From positions 3,596,001-3,660,000 of the forward strand of contig OY282455.1 in the NCBI GenBank assembly GCA_958296195.1: a stretch of DNA of 64,000 bases, written 5' to 3'. The notes beneath the pieces are model-generated. The model worked only from the letters and a program-made list of their open reading frames with translations. It made no database searches and was not told the DNA's origin. Each line of letters opens with the position of its first letter. The stretch's first letter is position 1. The DNA comes from an uncultured Pseudomonadales bacterium (lineage in GTDB: Bacteria; Pseudomonadota; Gammaproteobacteria; Pseudomonadales; Azotimanducaceae). The position numbers and the translations under genes were made by a program. Of this stretch, positions 34,361-44,145 are shown in pieces.

Positions 34361-35158
34361 ATGGACGCGACCTTCCCACTGCTGACGGGATACGCCGCCG
34401 CCATTGCCGCCGCATCCCTGTTCGGCGGCTGGCTGCCTTCCGTCATTCGCATGACCCACACCCGCATCCACATGGCGATGAGTCTGGTGGCGGGCCTAAT
34501 TCTCGGCGTGGCCCTACTCCACCTGCTGCCCCACGGCATGGCGCAGTTGCCGGAGCCGGATGCAGCCGCGACCGCCCTTTGGTGGGCGATGCTGGGCATG
34601 GTCTTCATGGTGCTGCTGCTGCGGGTGCTGCCCTTCCACCAGCACGACTTCAGCAACGCAGCCCACGGCACCGGCGCACCTTCCCTAGGTTGGTTCGGCA
34701 TCGCCCTGGGCATGGGCCTGCACTCCTTCGTTGAAGGGGTTGCCCTGGGCGTCGGTGTTCGGGCCGGCATCGCCAGCGGCGGCGGGTTGGTCGGCGGCGG
34801 CGTGTTTTTGGCTATTTTTCTGCACAAACCCTTGGACGCCCTGTCGATTGCCGGCGTCATGCAGGCCAGCCATCTCGATGGCCGCACCCGCCGACTGGTC
34901 AACATCGGCTTCGCCTTGATCTGCCCAGCGGCGGCCTTCTTAACGTATTGGGGCGCGGCTTCGCTCGGTGCTGGGCAGGAGGCGATTGTGGGTCGGGCGC
35001 TCGCCTTTTCGGCCGGCGCCTTTCTATGCATATCGCTGAGCGACCTGCTGCCGGAAATTCAATTCCACAGCCACGATCGCGGCAAGTTCACCCTAGCCTT
35101 CCTGGCGGGGATTGGCTTGGCCTATGCGATGCACCTAGTGGAATCCCATGCTCTCTAA
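34361..35158 (+). CDS. ZIP-family divalent metal transporter
   Basis: 265 aa, eight hydrophobic helices. The ZIP helix IV motif LHSFVEGVALGVGV and helix V HKPLDALSIAGV supply metal-binding His, Glu and Asp. A His-rich loop (PFHQHDFSNAAHG) lies between helices III and IV. It likely imports zinc, iron or manganese through the inner membrane. It is 37 bp after fbiC, possibly cotranscribed, and converges with the DyP gene with overlapping stops at 35155-35158. Confidence 0.88.
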   Translation: MDATFPLLTGYAAAIAAASLFGGWLPSVIRMTHTRIHMAMSLVAGLILGVALLHLLPHGMAQLPEPDAAATALWWAMLGMVFMVLLLRVLPFHQHDFSNAAHGTGAPSLGWFGIALGMGLHSFVEGVALGVGVRAGIASGGGLVGGGVFLAIFLHKPLDALSIAGVMQASHLDGRTRRLVNIGFALICPAAAFLTYWGAASLGAGQEAIVGRALAFSAGAFLCISLSDLLPEIQFHSHDRGKFTLAFLAGIGLAYAMHLVESHAL

Positions 35159-36042
35159 CGCTCGAACGCCGCCAACATGGGTGCCTTCGGCGGCGCGTAG
35201 AAGAAGCTGCCGCTGATGGGCTTGGAGTAGCCGAGCAGACGGTCGCGGCGGCTGGGGTCCGCCAAGCCGTACATGGACTCAAGCAGCCAGCGAAAGCGGT
35301 TCGAGTCCGCACTGAAGGCTAGGAAGTAGAGACCCGGGTCGCGCACGCCGCCCACGGGACTGCTGCGCCGGTAGATTTTCACCGCTTCGCCGCCTCGCTT
35401 GATGTCGGTGCGGCTGACGTGGCTGTTCGCCGGCATGGCGTCGCCCTGGAGTTCGATGCTGTCCGTCTTGGTGCGGCCGATCACTCGTTCCTGGTCCGCA
35501 ACCGGCAAGGCGTTGAAGCCGGCGAGATCGTGCAGCCAGCGCTGCGCCATGACAAAGCTGCCGCCGGCATGGTCGCCGTCGGCAATGATCGCCACCGTGC
35601 GCCGGGCGTCCTCCTGCGGATTGGCGCTGCCATCGACAAAGCCGGTGAGGTCGCGGCTGTCGCGCAGGAGGAAGCCATGCTCCTCGGCGGCCAACTGCGC
35701 CTTGCCCTGCAGCGCCTCCCGCCATTCCAAGGCGCGCATGAACAGTTCATCGCGCCGCTCCCCCTGCAGCCAGACAAACAGGTCGCGCTGGGTGGCCGGG
35801 GCAACATAGCCGCCAGCCCCGGCAACAACGGCGGCGAAGTCGGCAGCGCCCGGCGGCGGCGCAACGCCGCGCAGACATCCCAGCAGCCCGGCGCCGAAGG
35901 CGACCACCTGCTCGCCGCCGGCCACTGGCGCAATGGCCAAAGCGCGGCCCGGCAGGAATCGCGGCGCCCCGCTGACCGTGAATTCAAGGAAGATGTGATG
36001 GGCGCTGCCCTCGTGCAGGATGCCGGGCTGAAATTCCGTCAT
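35155..36042 (-). CDS. DyP-type heme peroxidase
   Basis: 295 aa from the ATG at 36040-36042. The GXXDG motif is GFVDGSANP with catalytic Asp137, the proximal heme His is in SHVSRTDIKR (His208), and a distal Arg lies in VKIYRRSSPVGG. The C-terminus GSFFYAPP is also typical. No Tat or Sec signal is present, so cytoplasmic or cargo-like; no encapsulin gene is nearby. The gene follows topA by 12 bp on the same strand. Confidence 0.9.
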   Translation of the reverse strand: MTEFQPGILHEGSAHHIFLEFTVSGAPRFLPGRALAIAPVAGGEQVVAFGAGLLGCLRGVAPPPGAADFAAVVAGAGGYVAPATQRDLFVWLQGERRDELFMRALEWREALQGKAQLAAEEHGFLLRDSRDLTGFVDGSANPQEDARRTVAIIADGDHAGGSFVMAQRWLHDLAGFNALPVADQERVIGRTKTDSIELQGDAMPANSHVSRTDIKRGGEAVKIYRRSSPVGGVRDPGLYFLAFSADSNRFRWLLESMYGLADPSRRDRLLGYSKPISGSFFYAPPKAPMLAAFER

Positions 36043-36053
36043 GGTCCGCTCCC

Positions 36054-38774
36054 TCATCCGCCTGCGGCCTTCGCCGTGGTGCGGCGCCTTGGCCCGCTTC
36101 CCCCCGCAAGCTGGCCGCGACGCCCCGCGCCCTTCTTCGCCGGCGGCGCCTTGCTCTCCACCCACTGGCCGTTTCGGTAGAACGCCTGCCAGCCGGTGGG
36201 TTTGCCGTCCAGCTCGGACTGCACATATTGCTGCTTGGTCTTGCGGCTGAAGCGAATGAACGTGGGCCGGCCCTCCGGGTCCGCCGCCGGCGCCGCAAGC
36301 AGGTACTTGAACTTGGGGTCCAGTTCGTTGGCGTGGGGCAGCAGTTCGGCCACCTTGGGTGGACGGGTCTCCCGATTCTTGGGGAACTGGCTGGCGGCCA
36401 GAAAGATGCCGGAGGCACCGTCGCGGAGCAGGTAGTGGTCATCAACGGTCCGGCAGCGCAGCTCCGGCATGGGCACCGGATCCGCCTTGGGCGGCGCCGG
36501 TTCGCCGTTGCGCAGCAGCTTGCGGGTGTTCTTGCAAGCCGTGCAGCCGAAATACTTGCCGAAGCGGCCGGACTTCAACTGCATTTCCGCACCGCAACGG
36601 TCGCATTCGAGCACCGGTCCTTCGTAGCCCTTGATGCGGAACTGGCCGCGCTCCACCTCAACACCGGGGCAGTCCGGGTTGTTGCCGCAGATGTGCAGCT
36701 TGCGCTCCGCATCGATTAGGAAGCCGTTCATCGGCGCACTGCACAGGGAGCACTTGCGCTTGCTGCGCAGCAGCTTGGATTCCCCCTCGTCGTCCTCAGC
36801 AGCGGCGGTGTCTTCGCCGGGGACCAGGTTGAGTGTTCCTTGGCAGCGCTCCTTGGGCGGCAGCCGATAGCCGGAGCAGCCGAGAAACACGCCCGTGCCG
36901 GCGGTTCTGATCTGCATGGGCCGGCCGCACTTCGGGCAATCGATGTCCGTATCCGTGGGCAGATTGGGCCGCATGCCGCCGTCGCTGCGTCGGGCGCTGG
37001 CCAAGTTTTGGCTGAAGTCCTCGTAGAAAGCGTCCAGCACGGTGCGCCAGCGGGCCTTGCCGGCGGCGACCTGGTCAAGCTCCAGCTCCAGCTTGGCGGT
37101 GAACCCGTAGTCCAGCAGGTCCTGAAACTGCTCCACCAAGCGGTCGTTGACCAGTTCGCCGATCTTCTCCGCATGGAAGCGACGCTTCGCCAAGGTGACG
37201 TAGCCGCGCTCCTGAATGGTGGAGATGATGGCGGCGTAGGTGGAGGGGCGGCCGATGCCGCGCTTCTCCAGCTCCCGCACTAGGCTGGCTTCGCCGTAGC
37301 GGGGGGGCGGCTTGGTGAAGTGCTGGTTGGCCTCGACGTCGACCAGGTCCAGCGCCTCGCCCACGGCCAAGTCCGGCAGAGGCTTGTCGTCCTCGTTGCG
37401 GGCCATTGGCGGCAGCACTCGGGTGTGGCCATCGAACAGCTGGATGCGGCCGCGGATGCGCAGCTCAAAATCGCCCGCGGCGACGAGCACCGTGGTCGCC
37501 AGATACTCCGCATCCGGCATCTGGCAAGCGACGAATTGGCGACGGATCAGGTCGTAGAGCCGCACCGCTTCCGGGGCGACCCCAGCCAGTTGCTCCGGCG
37601 CCGTGCCGACATTGGACGGACGGATGGCTTCGTGGGCCTCTTGAGCGGAGGCCTTGCTGGCGTAGAACCTGGGCTTGGCCGGCAGGTACTTGTCCCCGTA
37701 GTTTTCGCCGATGTGCCCCCGGCAGGCGGCGACAGCTTCGCCGCTCAGGCTGGTGGAGTCCGTGCGCATGTAGGTGATGTAGCCGGCTTCGTACAGGCGT
37801 TGCGCTAGGGTCATGGTTCTCTTGACGCTGTAGCCCATGCGGGCGCTGGCGGCTTGCTGCAGAGTGGAGGTGATGAACGGCGGATTGGGGCGGGTTTTCG
37901 TCGGCCGATCGTTGCGGGCGCTGACCTCGAAAGCGCCCTCGCACCCGGCTTGCCGCAGCCGCGCCAAGGCGCCTTCGGCCGCTTCTTGGTTGCCGGGTCG
38001 GAAATCCTTGCCGCGCTCCTTGACGACCTGAAAGCGCAGGGCGTCGGCTTCGCCGGCCCGCTTCAAGTCCGCAAACAGCTCCCAGTACTCCTCCGGCTTG
38101 AACGCTCGGATCTCCCGCTCCCGCTCCACCACCAAGCGCACCGCCACGGATTGCACCCTGCCCGCCGACAGGCCCCGGGCCACCTTGGCCCAGAGCAGAG
38201 GCGACAGCTCGAAGCCCACCACTCGGTCCAGAAAGCGGCGCGCCTGCTGCGCGTTGACCCGGTTCATGTCCAGTTCGGAAGGCGACTTGAAGGCATCCTG
38301 AATGGCCTTGCGCGTGATCTCATTGAAGATGACGCGACGGTAGCGGCCAGGCGAACCACCGATGGTTTCCCGCAAATGCCAAGCGATGGCTTCCCCTTCC
38401 CGGTCCAAGTCGGTGGCCAAATAGACGGCATCCGCCCGACCCGCGAGCTTGGCTAGCTCCTCAACCACTTTCTCCTTGCCGGGCAGCACCTCGTAGTGGG
38501 CCTTCCAGCCATCGTCAGGATCGACCCCCATGCGCCGAATGAGCTGCTGTCGCGCCGCCTGTTCCCGACGCACGGCGCGTTGCTCCGCGGACAGAGCGCC
38601 GGCCTTGCCTCCTTTTGCGGCTTTGCCTTGGGCTGCGGCGTCCTTGCCGCCCCCACCGGCCGGCAGGTCACGGATGTGGCCGACGCTGGACTTGACGACG
38701 TAGCCCTTGCCTAGGTAGCGGTTGATGGTGCGGGCCTTCGCCGGCGATTCAACGATGACGAGTGATTGAGCCAA
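36054..38774 (-). CDS. topA: DNA topoisomerase I
   Basis: 906 aa from a TTG at 38772-38774, the expected position just before [20 protein letters not shown], with GGAA upstream; an in-frame ATG at 38882 adds an unlikely leader. It has the Toprim domain ([20 protein letters not shown]), the type IA gate with catalytic Tyr in [12 protein letters not shown], and C-terminal zinc ribbons ([29 protein letters not shown] with FGCTAC). A basic Lys/Arg tail ends the protein. It relaxes negative supercoils. Length and domain order are normal. Confidence 0.96.
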   Translation of the reverse strand: MAQSLVIVESPAKARTINRYLGKGYVVKSSVGHIRDLPAGGGGKDAAAQGKAAKGGKAGALSAEQRAVRREQAARQQLIRRMGVDPDDGWKAHYEVLPGKEKVVEELAKLAGRADAVYLATDLDREGEAIAWHLRETIGGSPGRYRRVIFNEITRKAIQDAFKSPSELDMNRVNAQQARRFLDRVVGFELSPLLWAKVARGLSAGRVQSVAVRLVVEREREIRAFKPEEYWELFADLKRAGEADALRFQVVKERGKDFRPGNQEAAEGALARLRQAGCEGAFEVSARNDRPTKTRPNPPFITSTLQQAASARMGYSVKRTMTLAQRLYEAGYITYMRTDSTSLSGEAVAACRGHIGENYGDKYLPAKPRFYASKASAQEAHEAIRPSNVGTAPEQLAGVAPEAVRLYDLIRRQFVACQMPDAEYLATTVLVAAGDFELRIRGRIQLFDGHTRVLPPMARNEDDKPLPDLAVGEALDLVDVEANQHFTKPPPRYGEASLVRELEKRGIGRPSTYAAIISTIQERGYVTLAKRRFHAEKIGELVNDRLVEQFQDLLDYGFTAKLELELDQVAAGKARWRTVLDAFYEDFSQNLASARRSDGGMRPNLPTDTDIDCPKCGRPMQIRTAGTGVFLGCSGYRLPPKERCQGTLNLVPGEDTAAAEDDEGESKLLRSKRKCSLCSAPMNGFLIDAERKLHICGNNPDCPGVEVERGQFRIKGYEGPVLECDRCGAEMQLKSGRFGKYFGCTACKNTRKLLRNGEPAPPKADPVPMPELRCRTVDDHYLLRDGASGIFLAASQFPKNRETRPPKVAELLPHANELDPKFKYLLAAPAADPEGRPTFIRFSRKTKQQYVQSELDGKPTGWQAFYRNGQWVESKAPPAKKGAGRRGQLAGGSGPRRRTTAKAAGG

Positions 38775-38906
38775 GGCTGCTTCCTTGCGTTGCGGCAACT
38801 TAAGGTCTGTGCGTCCGAATGGGCGGCGTTTATACGGCCAGCGGGAAAGCCCTGTCAAGCCGCTGCTGCAACCCGATGGCACCGTTTCTCACTGAGCAGC
38901 CGCTCA

Positions 38907-38950
38907 TCTACGGGACGACCGCCGTCATTCTACGGGACGACCGCCGCCAT
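38907..38950. repeat. Tandem pair of a 22-bp sequence
   Basis: TCTACGGGACGACCGCCGTC and its next two bases are repeated directly once, with one difference, at 38907-38928 and 38929-38950. The duplication sits at the truncated end of the AlbA_2 remnant and probably marks the rearrangement that broke it. Confidence 0.7.
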
Positions 38951-39139
38951 CCACCCCACGAATATGACGCCGGGCCAGCGATGGTTCGGCAGATCATTGG
39001 CGAAGGCGCAAACCGCTCGCCGGACGGTTCCTGGAGACTCGCCCCGCAAGGACTCCTTGCGCTCCACCAAGTCGGACTCCAAGCCCGTCATCATGGCTTC
39101 CAGCTTCTTGTCCGAGTACCCGCTCATCGCCACAGTCAA
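38930..39139 (-). pseudogene. AlbA_2 (Schlafen-like) ATP-binding protein, N-terminal remnant
   Basis: From the ATG at 39139 the product is SDKKLEAMMTGLESDLVERK, then ESLRG and VCAFANDLPNHRWPGVIFVG, the typical start of AlbA_2-domain putative DNA-binding/ATPase proteins (several hundred residues when intact). Homology ends after about 60 residues, with a one-base frame change at VG and a 22-bp duplication. It is a broken gene next to the PIN/ATPase pair. Confidence 0.6.
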
Positions 39140-39195
39140 TTCTTGAATCTAAGTGATTCCACGAAGAAACTTGCCAAAGCCTCCGCAGAAGCGCA

Positions 39196-39654
39196 TCACC
39201 GGGCTTTAAGCCCGGCGCAGACCAAGTTGGTGAGCAAATTCGTGTTCTCCGCTCGGGAATAGACTCGGCCTCTTGGCTGGTCGATGAATTTCTTGTCCCT
39301 GAAGTCGTCCATAAGTTTCCTGTCCCCCGTGTAAAGAAGACGAGCGCCGCTTGCCCGCGCCAACGCCAGCACATGTGGGTCGTCGGAACGCATGTCACCG
39401 CCAGCCTGCAAAGCCCGCTCATCGCCAGCAAACCGATTGGCGGGAATCAGTTGCGCCTTGCCTGATCGAACGTACGCCGCCAACTTGGTGCGCTTTGCGC
39501 CCGAAACTTCCTGCGCGAAACGCCCGCTGGTTGAATAAACGATCTTTCCCCTACCGTGCTGGCGGTTAAGCCATTGATGTATCGGCGCGGAGTCCTTGTT
39601 GGGCGGCTCGGTGAGGAACTCTCCCAACTTGTTGGCATCCACAATGATGCACAT
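39196..39654 (-). CDS. PIN-like nuclease, partner of the adjacent ATPase
   Basis: 152 aa from an ATG 11 bp after the ATPase gene. PIN-like acidic residues are visible in MCIIVDANKLGEFL (Asp6), SDDPHVLALARASGARLLYT and GDRKLMDDF, in the expected order. No signal peptide. PIN proteins are metal-dependent RNases, often toxins. The tight spacing to a DUF3696-type ATPase, rather than a VapB-like antitoxin, suggests a two-gene effector/sensor module. Function is inferred. Confidence 0.75.
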   Translation of the reverse strand: MCIIVDANKLGEFLTEPPNKDSAPIHQWLNRQHGRGKIVYSTSGRFAQEVSGAKRTKLAAYVRSGKAQLIPANRFAGDERALQAGGDMRSDDPHVLALARASGARLLYTGDRKLMDDFRDKKFIDQPRGRVYSRAENTNLLTNLVCAGLKAR

Positions 39655-39665
39655 CCCCAGAATGC

Positions 39666-41054
39666 TCAGTCGGCGAAGCCAAGCAGCCGGTCGGTCTCCC
39701 TCAGGAAGAAATCCCGGTATCCAGCGGGTGCATCTTGCAAATTGCCGTCTTCATCAAGGCTCATGCTATGGATCTTCGCAGCCCTGCCATTGGGTTCAAA
39801 ATAGAGAATGGAGACGTCCCCGGGCTTCAACAAACCCTGCCGGACCGAAATGCGGACGCGATCAACGATGTAGTCGCTGTGCGTCTCGATCAGGAACCGG
39901 CTGCCACGCTTCCTGTACGCCGCAATGAACAGGTTGGCAAGTTGGGCTTGGCCCCGAGGGTGCAGATGGACCTCCGGCTGCTGCAGCAGAAAGGTCCGCC
40001 CATCGGCACTGCGCCGCCTCCTGCCCCGAACAGGCTCGTCCGCCATGATGTCCACCAAAATCGGCAGGCTTTGGCTGATGCCATAGCCCACGTCCATGAT
40101 GTTGGCGTGCGACCCGGAACGCACTTTGACCTGCAATTGAAAGGGGTCGCTCATTTGCTTGCCGTGGCTTCTCACCTTGATGTCCGAAAACAGGCCAGAA
40201 TCGTGCCCGAAGGTGACGAGTTCATCGTGCAGCGAATCCCAGTGGCGCTTGTTGGTGCGGTCCAGCCGCATCATCAGCATTGGGGTGTGCTCCCCCTCGG
40301 GAGAGACGGTCTCCCGAACAGGGTTGTAGGTGCGCTTGGGCTTGGAGCGCAACGGCGCCACTGGAACTAATCGGGACAGATTCAGACGCCCAATGTGAAA
40401 GCCCCCCCGAACCCTATGGGCAGGGTTACGAACAGGGTTTCTTTCGGATTGGCCGGACGCACTTAGCTTGGAAAGATGATTTCTTGCCGGCGTCAATTTT
40501 TCGACCATGCGGGACCTTGCGCTCCCATCTACGGAAATAGCCGTTGGGTAGTCCAGGAGAAACATCACATCGCGGATAGAGGCTTCGCCAATCTCCGCAG
40601 TGTCACCCGGTATTTTCACGCAAGTCCCCCCGGCAACTTGTCGCAGTTCCAAGAATGCACTAACGTCGAACTGAAATCGGAGCGCAGAGACGACAGGCTG
40701 AGAGCCGTCTTCGCGGAACGTTACGGTCAATTCATAAGGCGGCATACCGCTATCAGGCGCGTCGATGTCAAGCCCGATCTTGAATTCACCAATGCGCCCC
40801 TTTGGCCCTAGCCTCGATCTAACGATTTCCCGAAAGGAGCCCATGGTAAACGGCTCCTCGTTAAAGTCCGGGACAGGGTCCAAACCCCGCTCTGAAAAGA
40901 CCTGATGGAGCACACGGTAGCAGCCCAAGAAAGTGGTCTTGCCAGTGCTGTTCTCCCCCACCAGCAACGTAATGGGCCGCAATCGACCGCGCTGCTCGCC
41001 CTCAAAGCAGCGTACATCCCGCAGGATGAATTGCCTCGGATGGTCCACGGACAA
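39666..41054 (-). CDS. AAA/ABC-type ATPase (DUF3696-like), OLD/RecF-related
   Basis: 462 aa. Walker A is LLVGENSTGKTTFLGCYRVL, the ABC-like D-loop and Walker B region is FLLQQPEVHLHPRGQAQLAN, and RFLIETHSDYIVDRVRISVR follows, as in predicted ATPases of the AAA_15/AAA_21 and DUF3696 groups. No nuclease domain (Toprim) is fused, so the downstream PIN protein could be the effector. Such pairs are often found in defence islands. The gene starts after a 168-bp gap with no gene, and codon use is less GC-biased than in the flanking core genes. Confidence 0.8.
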   Translation of the reverse strand: MSVDHPRQFILRDVRCFEGEQRGRLRPITLLVGENSTGKTTFLGCYRVLHQVFSERGLDPVPDFNEEPFTMGSFREIVRSRLGPKGRIGEFKIGLDIDAPDSGMPPYELTVTFREDGSQPVVSALRFQFDVSAFLELRQVAGGTCVKIPGDTAEIGEASIRDVMFLLDYPTAISVDGSARSRMVEKLTPARNHLSKLSASGQSERNPVRNPAHRVRGGFHIGRLNLSRLVPVAPLRSKPKRTYNPVRETVSPEGEHTPMLMMRLDRTNKRHWDSLHDELVTFGHDSGLFSDIKVRSHGKQMSDPFQLQVKVRSGSHANIMDVGYGISQSLPILVDIMADEPVRGRRRRSADGRTFLLQQPEVHLHPRGQAQLANLFIAAYRKRGSRFLIETHSDYIVDRVRISVRQGLLKPGDVSILYFEPNGRAAKIHSMSLDEDGNLQDAPAGYRDFFLRETDRLLGFAD

Positions 41055-41222
41055 AGCCTCCTTAGTCTGGAATTCGACTCATCCGCCAAATGCCCTATCC
41101 TTGCTCGTCGGCACAGGCCACGAGTTGGGGAATACAGCGGAAGCCGAACCTGCAAGGCCATATTACGCGCAATTAGGCATAGGTAGTCAAACCGCCGACC
41201 AAGTTCGGCGCTGATTGGATAT

Positions 41223-41870
41223 CTACCCCTCCAAAACGGCAACCACCTTGGCGATTTCCGTCAGCGCCGCCTTCAGGTTCGCCACGGAATCCGCTTGAGC
41301 AGGGAAGCTCTCCAGCCAGCAGCAGCCTAGGGAACGGCCTTGGCGGTCAAGGGCCACCGCATCGTCCGGCAGTTGGTCGAGCAGGGGCAGCAGGTGCGCC
41401 GCCAAGCCCTCGGCGGGCGGCGCCTCCGCATCGGCGACCCAACCGGGCGGGCTGCACAGCAGGCGCCAGTTGTCGGCCGCCGCGGCAGTTGGGGCGCTGG
41501 CTGGTGCTGTGACGGGTTCCTCTGCTTGAGCGGTGCTTGCCGCCGGCACCGCGTCGGTCTCTTTTGCTGGACGGTGGCGCGACTCCAACGCAAGGGGCAA
41601 GGCGTAGCGGACGCTCCGATGCATCGGCGCACGGGTGCGACCGCCGGCAGTGACCCGCTCCTCCAAGTCCGCACCGAGCTTGGGAACAGGCTGCAACTCC
41701 ACGCTGAGGCCCAAGCGCCGCGCCTCGGCCCGCAACGCCGCCAACCGCCGCTCCTTTTTGCTGGGCAGCAAGACAAAGACAGGGCCGAGGGCCACCGCCA
41801 GCGCAGCGAACATGATGAGCCATATCCAGAAATCACCCACGGCCAAATACGCCCGAAGCCTCTTCCGCAT
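41223..41870 (-). CDS. Membrane-anchored hypothetical protein
   Basis: 215 aa from the ATG at 41868-41870; an earlier ATG at 41891 is possible. One N-terminal membrane helix (WIWLIMFAALAVALGPVFVL) is followed by a charged helix (KKERRLAALRAEARRLG), a Pro/Ala linker and a C-terminal domain with WRLLCSPPGWVADAE and RSLGCCWLESFPAQAD. The domain is unplaced but the overall layout, one helix and a cytoplasmic tail, is common in proteobacterial conserved hypotheticals. Confidence 0.6.
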   Translation of the reverse strand: MRKRLRAYLAVGDFWIWLIMFAALAVALGPVFVLLPSKKERRLAALRAEARRLGLSVELQPVPKLGADLEERVTAGGRTRAPMHRSVRYALPLALESRHRPAKETDAVPAASTAQAEEPVTAPASAPTAAAADNWRLLCSPPGWVADAEAPPAEGLAAHLLPLLDQLPDDAVALDRQGRSLGCCWLESFPAQADSVANLKAALTEIAKVVAVLEG

Positions 41871-41999
41871 TCGCGTTGGGCAAGCGTACATCGCCGCGGT
41901 CGGCCTACGAAGCCCTCTCTCCGCCTTTCGCCACACCAATTCAAAGCCACAGACCAGCTGGCTTGCCGCAATGCGCCAACAGTCCAACTGCGCGCCTAC

Positions 42000-42189
42000 A
42001 TGCAGCGCCAGTCCAAACGCCCGGAAATGGGCTCGCTGTCGTTCAACAACAGCAAGGAGTTCGCGGAGCGCCGGGACATCGGTGCGGTGCTGGGGGCGGA
42101 TCTTCTTCGTCCATTCCCGCCAAACGGAACAGCTCTACGACAACCCGCACAACATCCTTGAGAAGTTCCCGCCTCGCCATGTAATCTAG
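42000..42189 (+). pseudogene. Possible IS30-family transposase remnant
   Basis: The frame reads MGSLSFNNSKEFAERRDIGA, similar to the TFDNGKEFA-type segment of IS30 transposases. It changes frame near 42100 to IFFVHSRQTEQLYDN, where the HPY-type motif would be, and stops at 42189. Only about 60 residues remain, with no inverted repeats seen. The rest of the 41871-42219 gap shows no gene. Confidence 0.4.
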
Positions 42190-42219
42190 AGTGCTTCACC
42201 CACCAGCGAAGAGACTTCC

Positions 42220-44130
42220 TTGACCAACCTTGTCGGCCGGCTGGCTTTCGCAGCCTGTGCATTTCTGTTGTGGACGCCGCTTGGCGCGGACGATGGCGGC
42301 GGCATGTCGCTCTACGAGCAGCGCCAAGCCTACCGGCGAGCGGTGGACCATCTGCGCGCCGGCCGGGTCACCGCCGCCAGGAAGATTCAGCAGGAACTGT
42401 CGGACTATGTACTTGCACCCTACCTGACCTACCATCGCAACCGCCTGCGCCTCTCCCAGTTGACGGCGGCGGAGGTGAACAGCTTTCGCCAAGCCCACCC
42501 GGACCTGCCCGGCGCCCAGCGCATTTTCTGGCAATGGCTGGAGCAGCAGGCGGACCGGGGCCACTGGCGAACGTTCCTGAAGCACTACGAGCCGACCGAA
42601 AGCGCCGAGCTGCAATGCCACCGGCTGCGGGCGCTCTACCTCACCGGCGCGAAGGAGGCCGCCCTGGACGGAGTGCCGCCGCTGTGGACGGTGGGCGAAT
42701 CCCAACCCAAGGCCTGTGATCCAATCTTCCAAGTCTGGCAGAAGGAGCGGCTGACCGACGCGATCGCTTGGGAGCGCCTGCGCTTGGCCATCGACGCCAA
42801 CGAGAGGCTTTTGGCCCGCTATCTCATCCGGTTCTTTACGTCCAGCCAAAGGAACTGGGCGCAGGCTTACTACGATGTGCATATCTCCCCTAACCACGTC
42901 AAGGCCGCCGCCCGCTACCGCACGGACAATCCCCTGTCCCGACAGGTCATTGCGCATGGGTTGAAGCGGCTGGCCGCAAAGGACCCGGAAGCCGCCGGCG
43001 ATGCTTGGGCCAAATATCGGGCAAGCCACAGCTTCCCCGCGGCGGAACGGCAGCGCATCGCCGGCTTGGTGGAGGCCGCCCTCGCCGGCGCCGGGCTGTT
43101 GGACCAAGCACCCGAGGCTGAAGCATCGCCAGAGGCGGCGGCGGACTTCGCCAAGGCTTACATTAGGCAGCGGAAGTGGTCCTTGCTGCAGGCTTGGATT
43201 GAGCACATGCCAGAGGACGAGCGTTTTGCAGAGCGCTGGCAATACTGGCTGGCGCGGGCGGTTGACGAAACCCACGACGACTCCGAGCGGGCGCGGCTGG
43301 CCTATTTGTCGCTGGCGCAAAACCGCTCTTACTACGGGTTTCTGGCCGCCCAGCACGGCGGCGGCGGCGTCAACATGAACGAAGTCAGCAAGCCGTCCGC
43401 AGCCGAGCAGCGGCAAGCGCTGGAAATTCCCAGCGTCGGGCGGGCCATCGAGCTGTTCGCAGTGGGCGATGCGGTGAACGCCCGCCGGGAGCTCACCCAC
43501 ATCATGCCTAGGCTAGTACCGGAGAAGCGCCGCGCCGCCGCTTACTGGGTGCAAAGCATCGGCTACCCGATCCTAGCCATCCACACCGCCAACAAGGCTG
43601 AACTCAGGGACGACTTGGCGCTCAGGTTCCCCATCCTCCACCGGCCATTGTTTGAGCACGGCAGCCACAACGCCGATGTGGCCCTGCCGGTGCTGCTGGC
43701 CTTCGCCCGCCAGGAAAGCGCGTTTGCGGCGCAAGCGAGGTCCGTCGCCAACGCTAGGGGCGTCCTGCAGATGCTGCCCAGCACCGCTAGGCTGGCGGCC
43801 AAGCGGGCCGGCCTGCCGCAGCCCTCCGCCAACGACCTCTACGACCCGGCCGTCAACATCCCGCTCGGCAGCCACCACATCGCCTGGTTGCTGCGCCGCT
43901 ACGACCAATCCCTGCCCTTGGCCGCCGCCGCCTACAACGCCGGGGAGCACCGCGCCGACCGCTGGGCCAAGGAGCTGGCCGGAGCACCCATGGACGTTTG
44001 GATCGAATCCATTCCCTTCCGGGAGACGCGCAACTACGTCAAGAACGTCCTCGCCTTCGCCGTGGTCTACGCCCACCGCCTCGGCGAGCCGCCGCCGCCC
44101 TTGGGTGTGGTGGGGTCCACGGTGCCATAG
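42220..44130 (+). CDS. slt: Soluble lytic murein transglycosylase (Slt70-like)
   Basis: 636 aa from a TTG that gives a complete signal peptide (MTNLVGRLAFAACAFLLW, cleavage near LGADD); an ATG at 42304 would lose it. A long superhelical N-terminal U-domain (residues about 30-440) precedes the lytic transglycosylase domain with catalytic Glu499 in LLAFARQESAF, then ANARGVLQMLPSTARLAAKR and AAAYNAGEHR. It cleaves the MurNAc-GlcNAc bond in the periplasm. Followed after 15 bp by tatD. Confidence 0.93.
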   Translation: MTNLVGRLAFAACAFLLWTPLGADDGGGMSLYEQRQAYRRAVDHLRAGRVTAARKIQQELSDYVLAPYLTYHRNRLRLSQLTAAEVNSFRQAHPDLPGAQRIFWQWLEQQADRGHWRTFLKHYEPTESAELQCHRLRALYLTGAKEAALDGVPPLWTVGESQPKACDPIFQVWQKERLTDAIAWERLRLAIDANERLLARYLIRFFTSSQRNWAQAYYDVHISPNHVKAAARYRTDNPLSRQVIAHGLKRLAAKDPEAAGDAWAKYRASHSFPAAERQRIAGLVEAALAGAGLLDQAPEAEASPEAAADFAKAYIRQRKWSLLQAWIEHMPEDERFAERWQYWLARAVDETHDDSERARLAYLSLAQNRSYYGFLAAQHGGGGVNMNEVSKPSAAEQRQALEIPSVGRAIELFAVGDAVNARRELTHIMPRLVPEKRRAAAYWVQSIGYPILAIHTANKAELRDDLALRFPILHRPLFEHGSHNADVALPVLLAFARQESAFAAQARSVANARGVLQMLPSTARLAAKRAGLPQPSANDLYDPAVNIPLGSHHIAWLLRRYDQSLPLAAAAYNAGEHRADRWAKELAGAPMDVWIESIPFRETRNYVKNVLAFAVVYAHRLGEPPPPLGVVGSTVP

Positions 44131-44145
44131 GGTGGCGCAACACCC

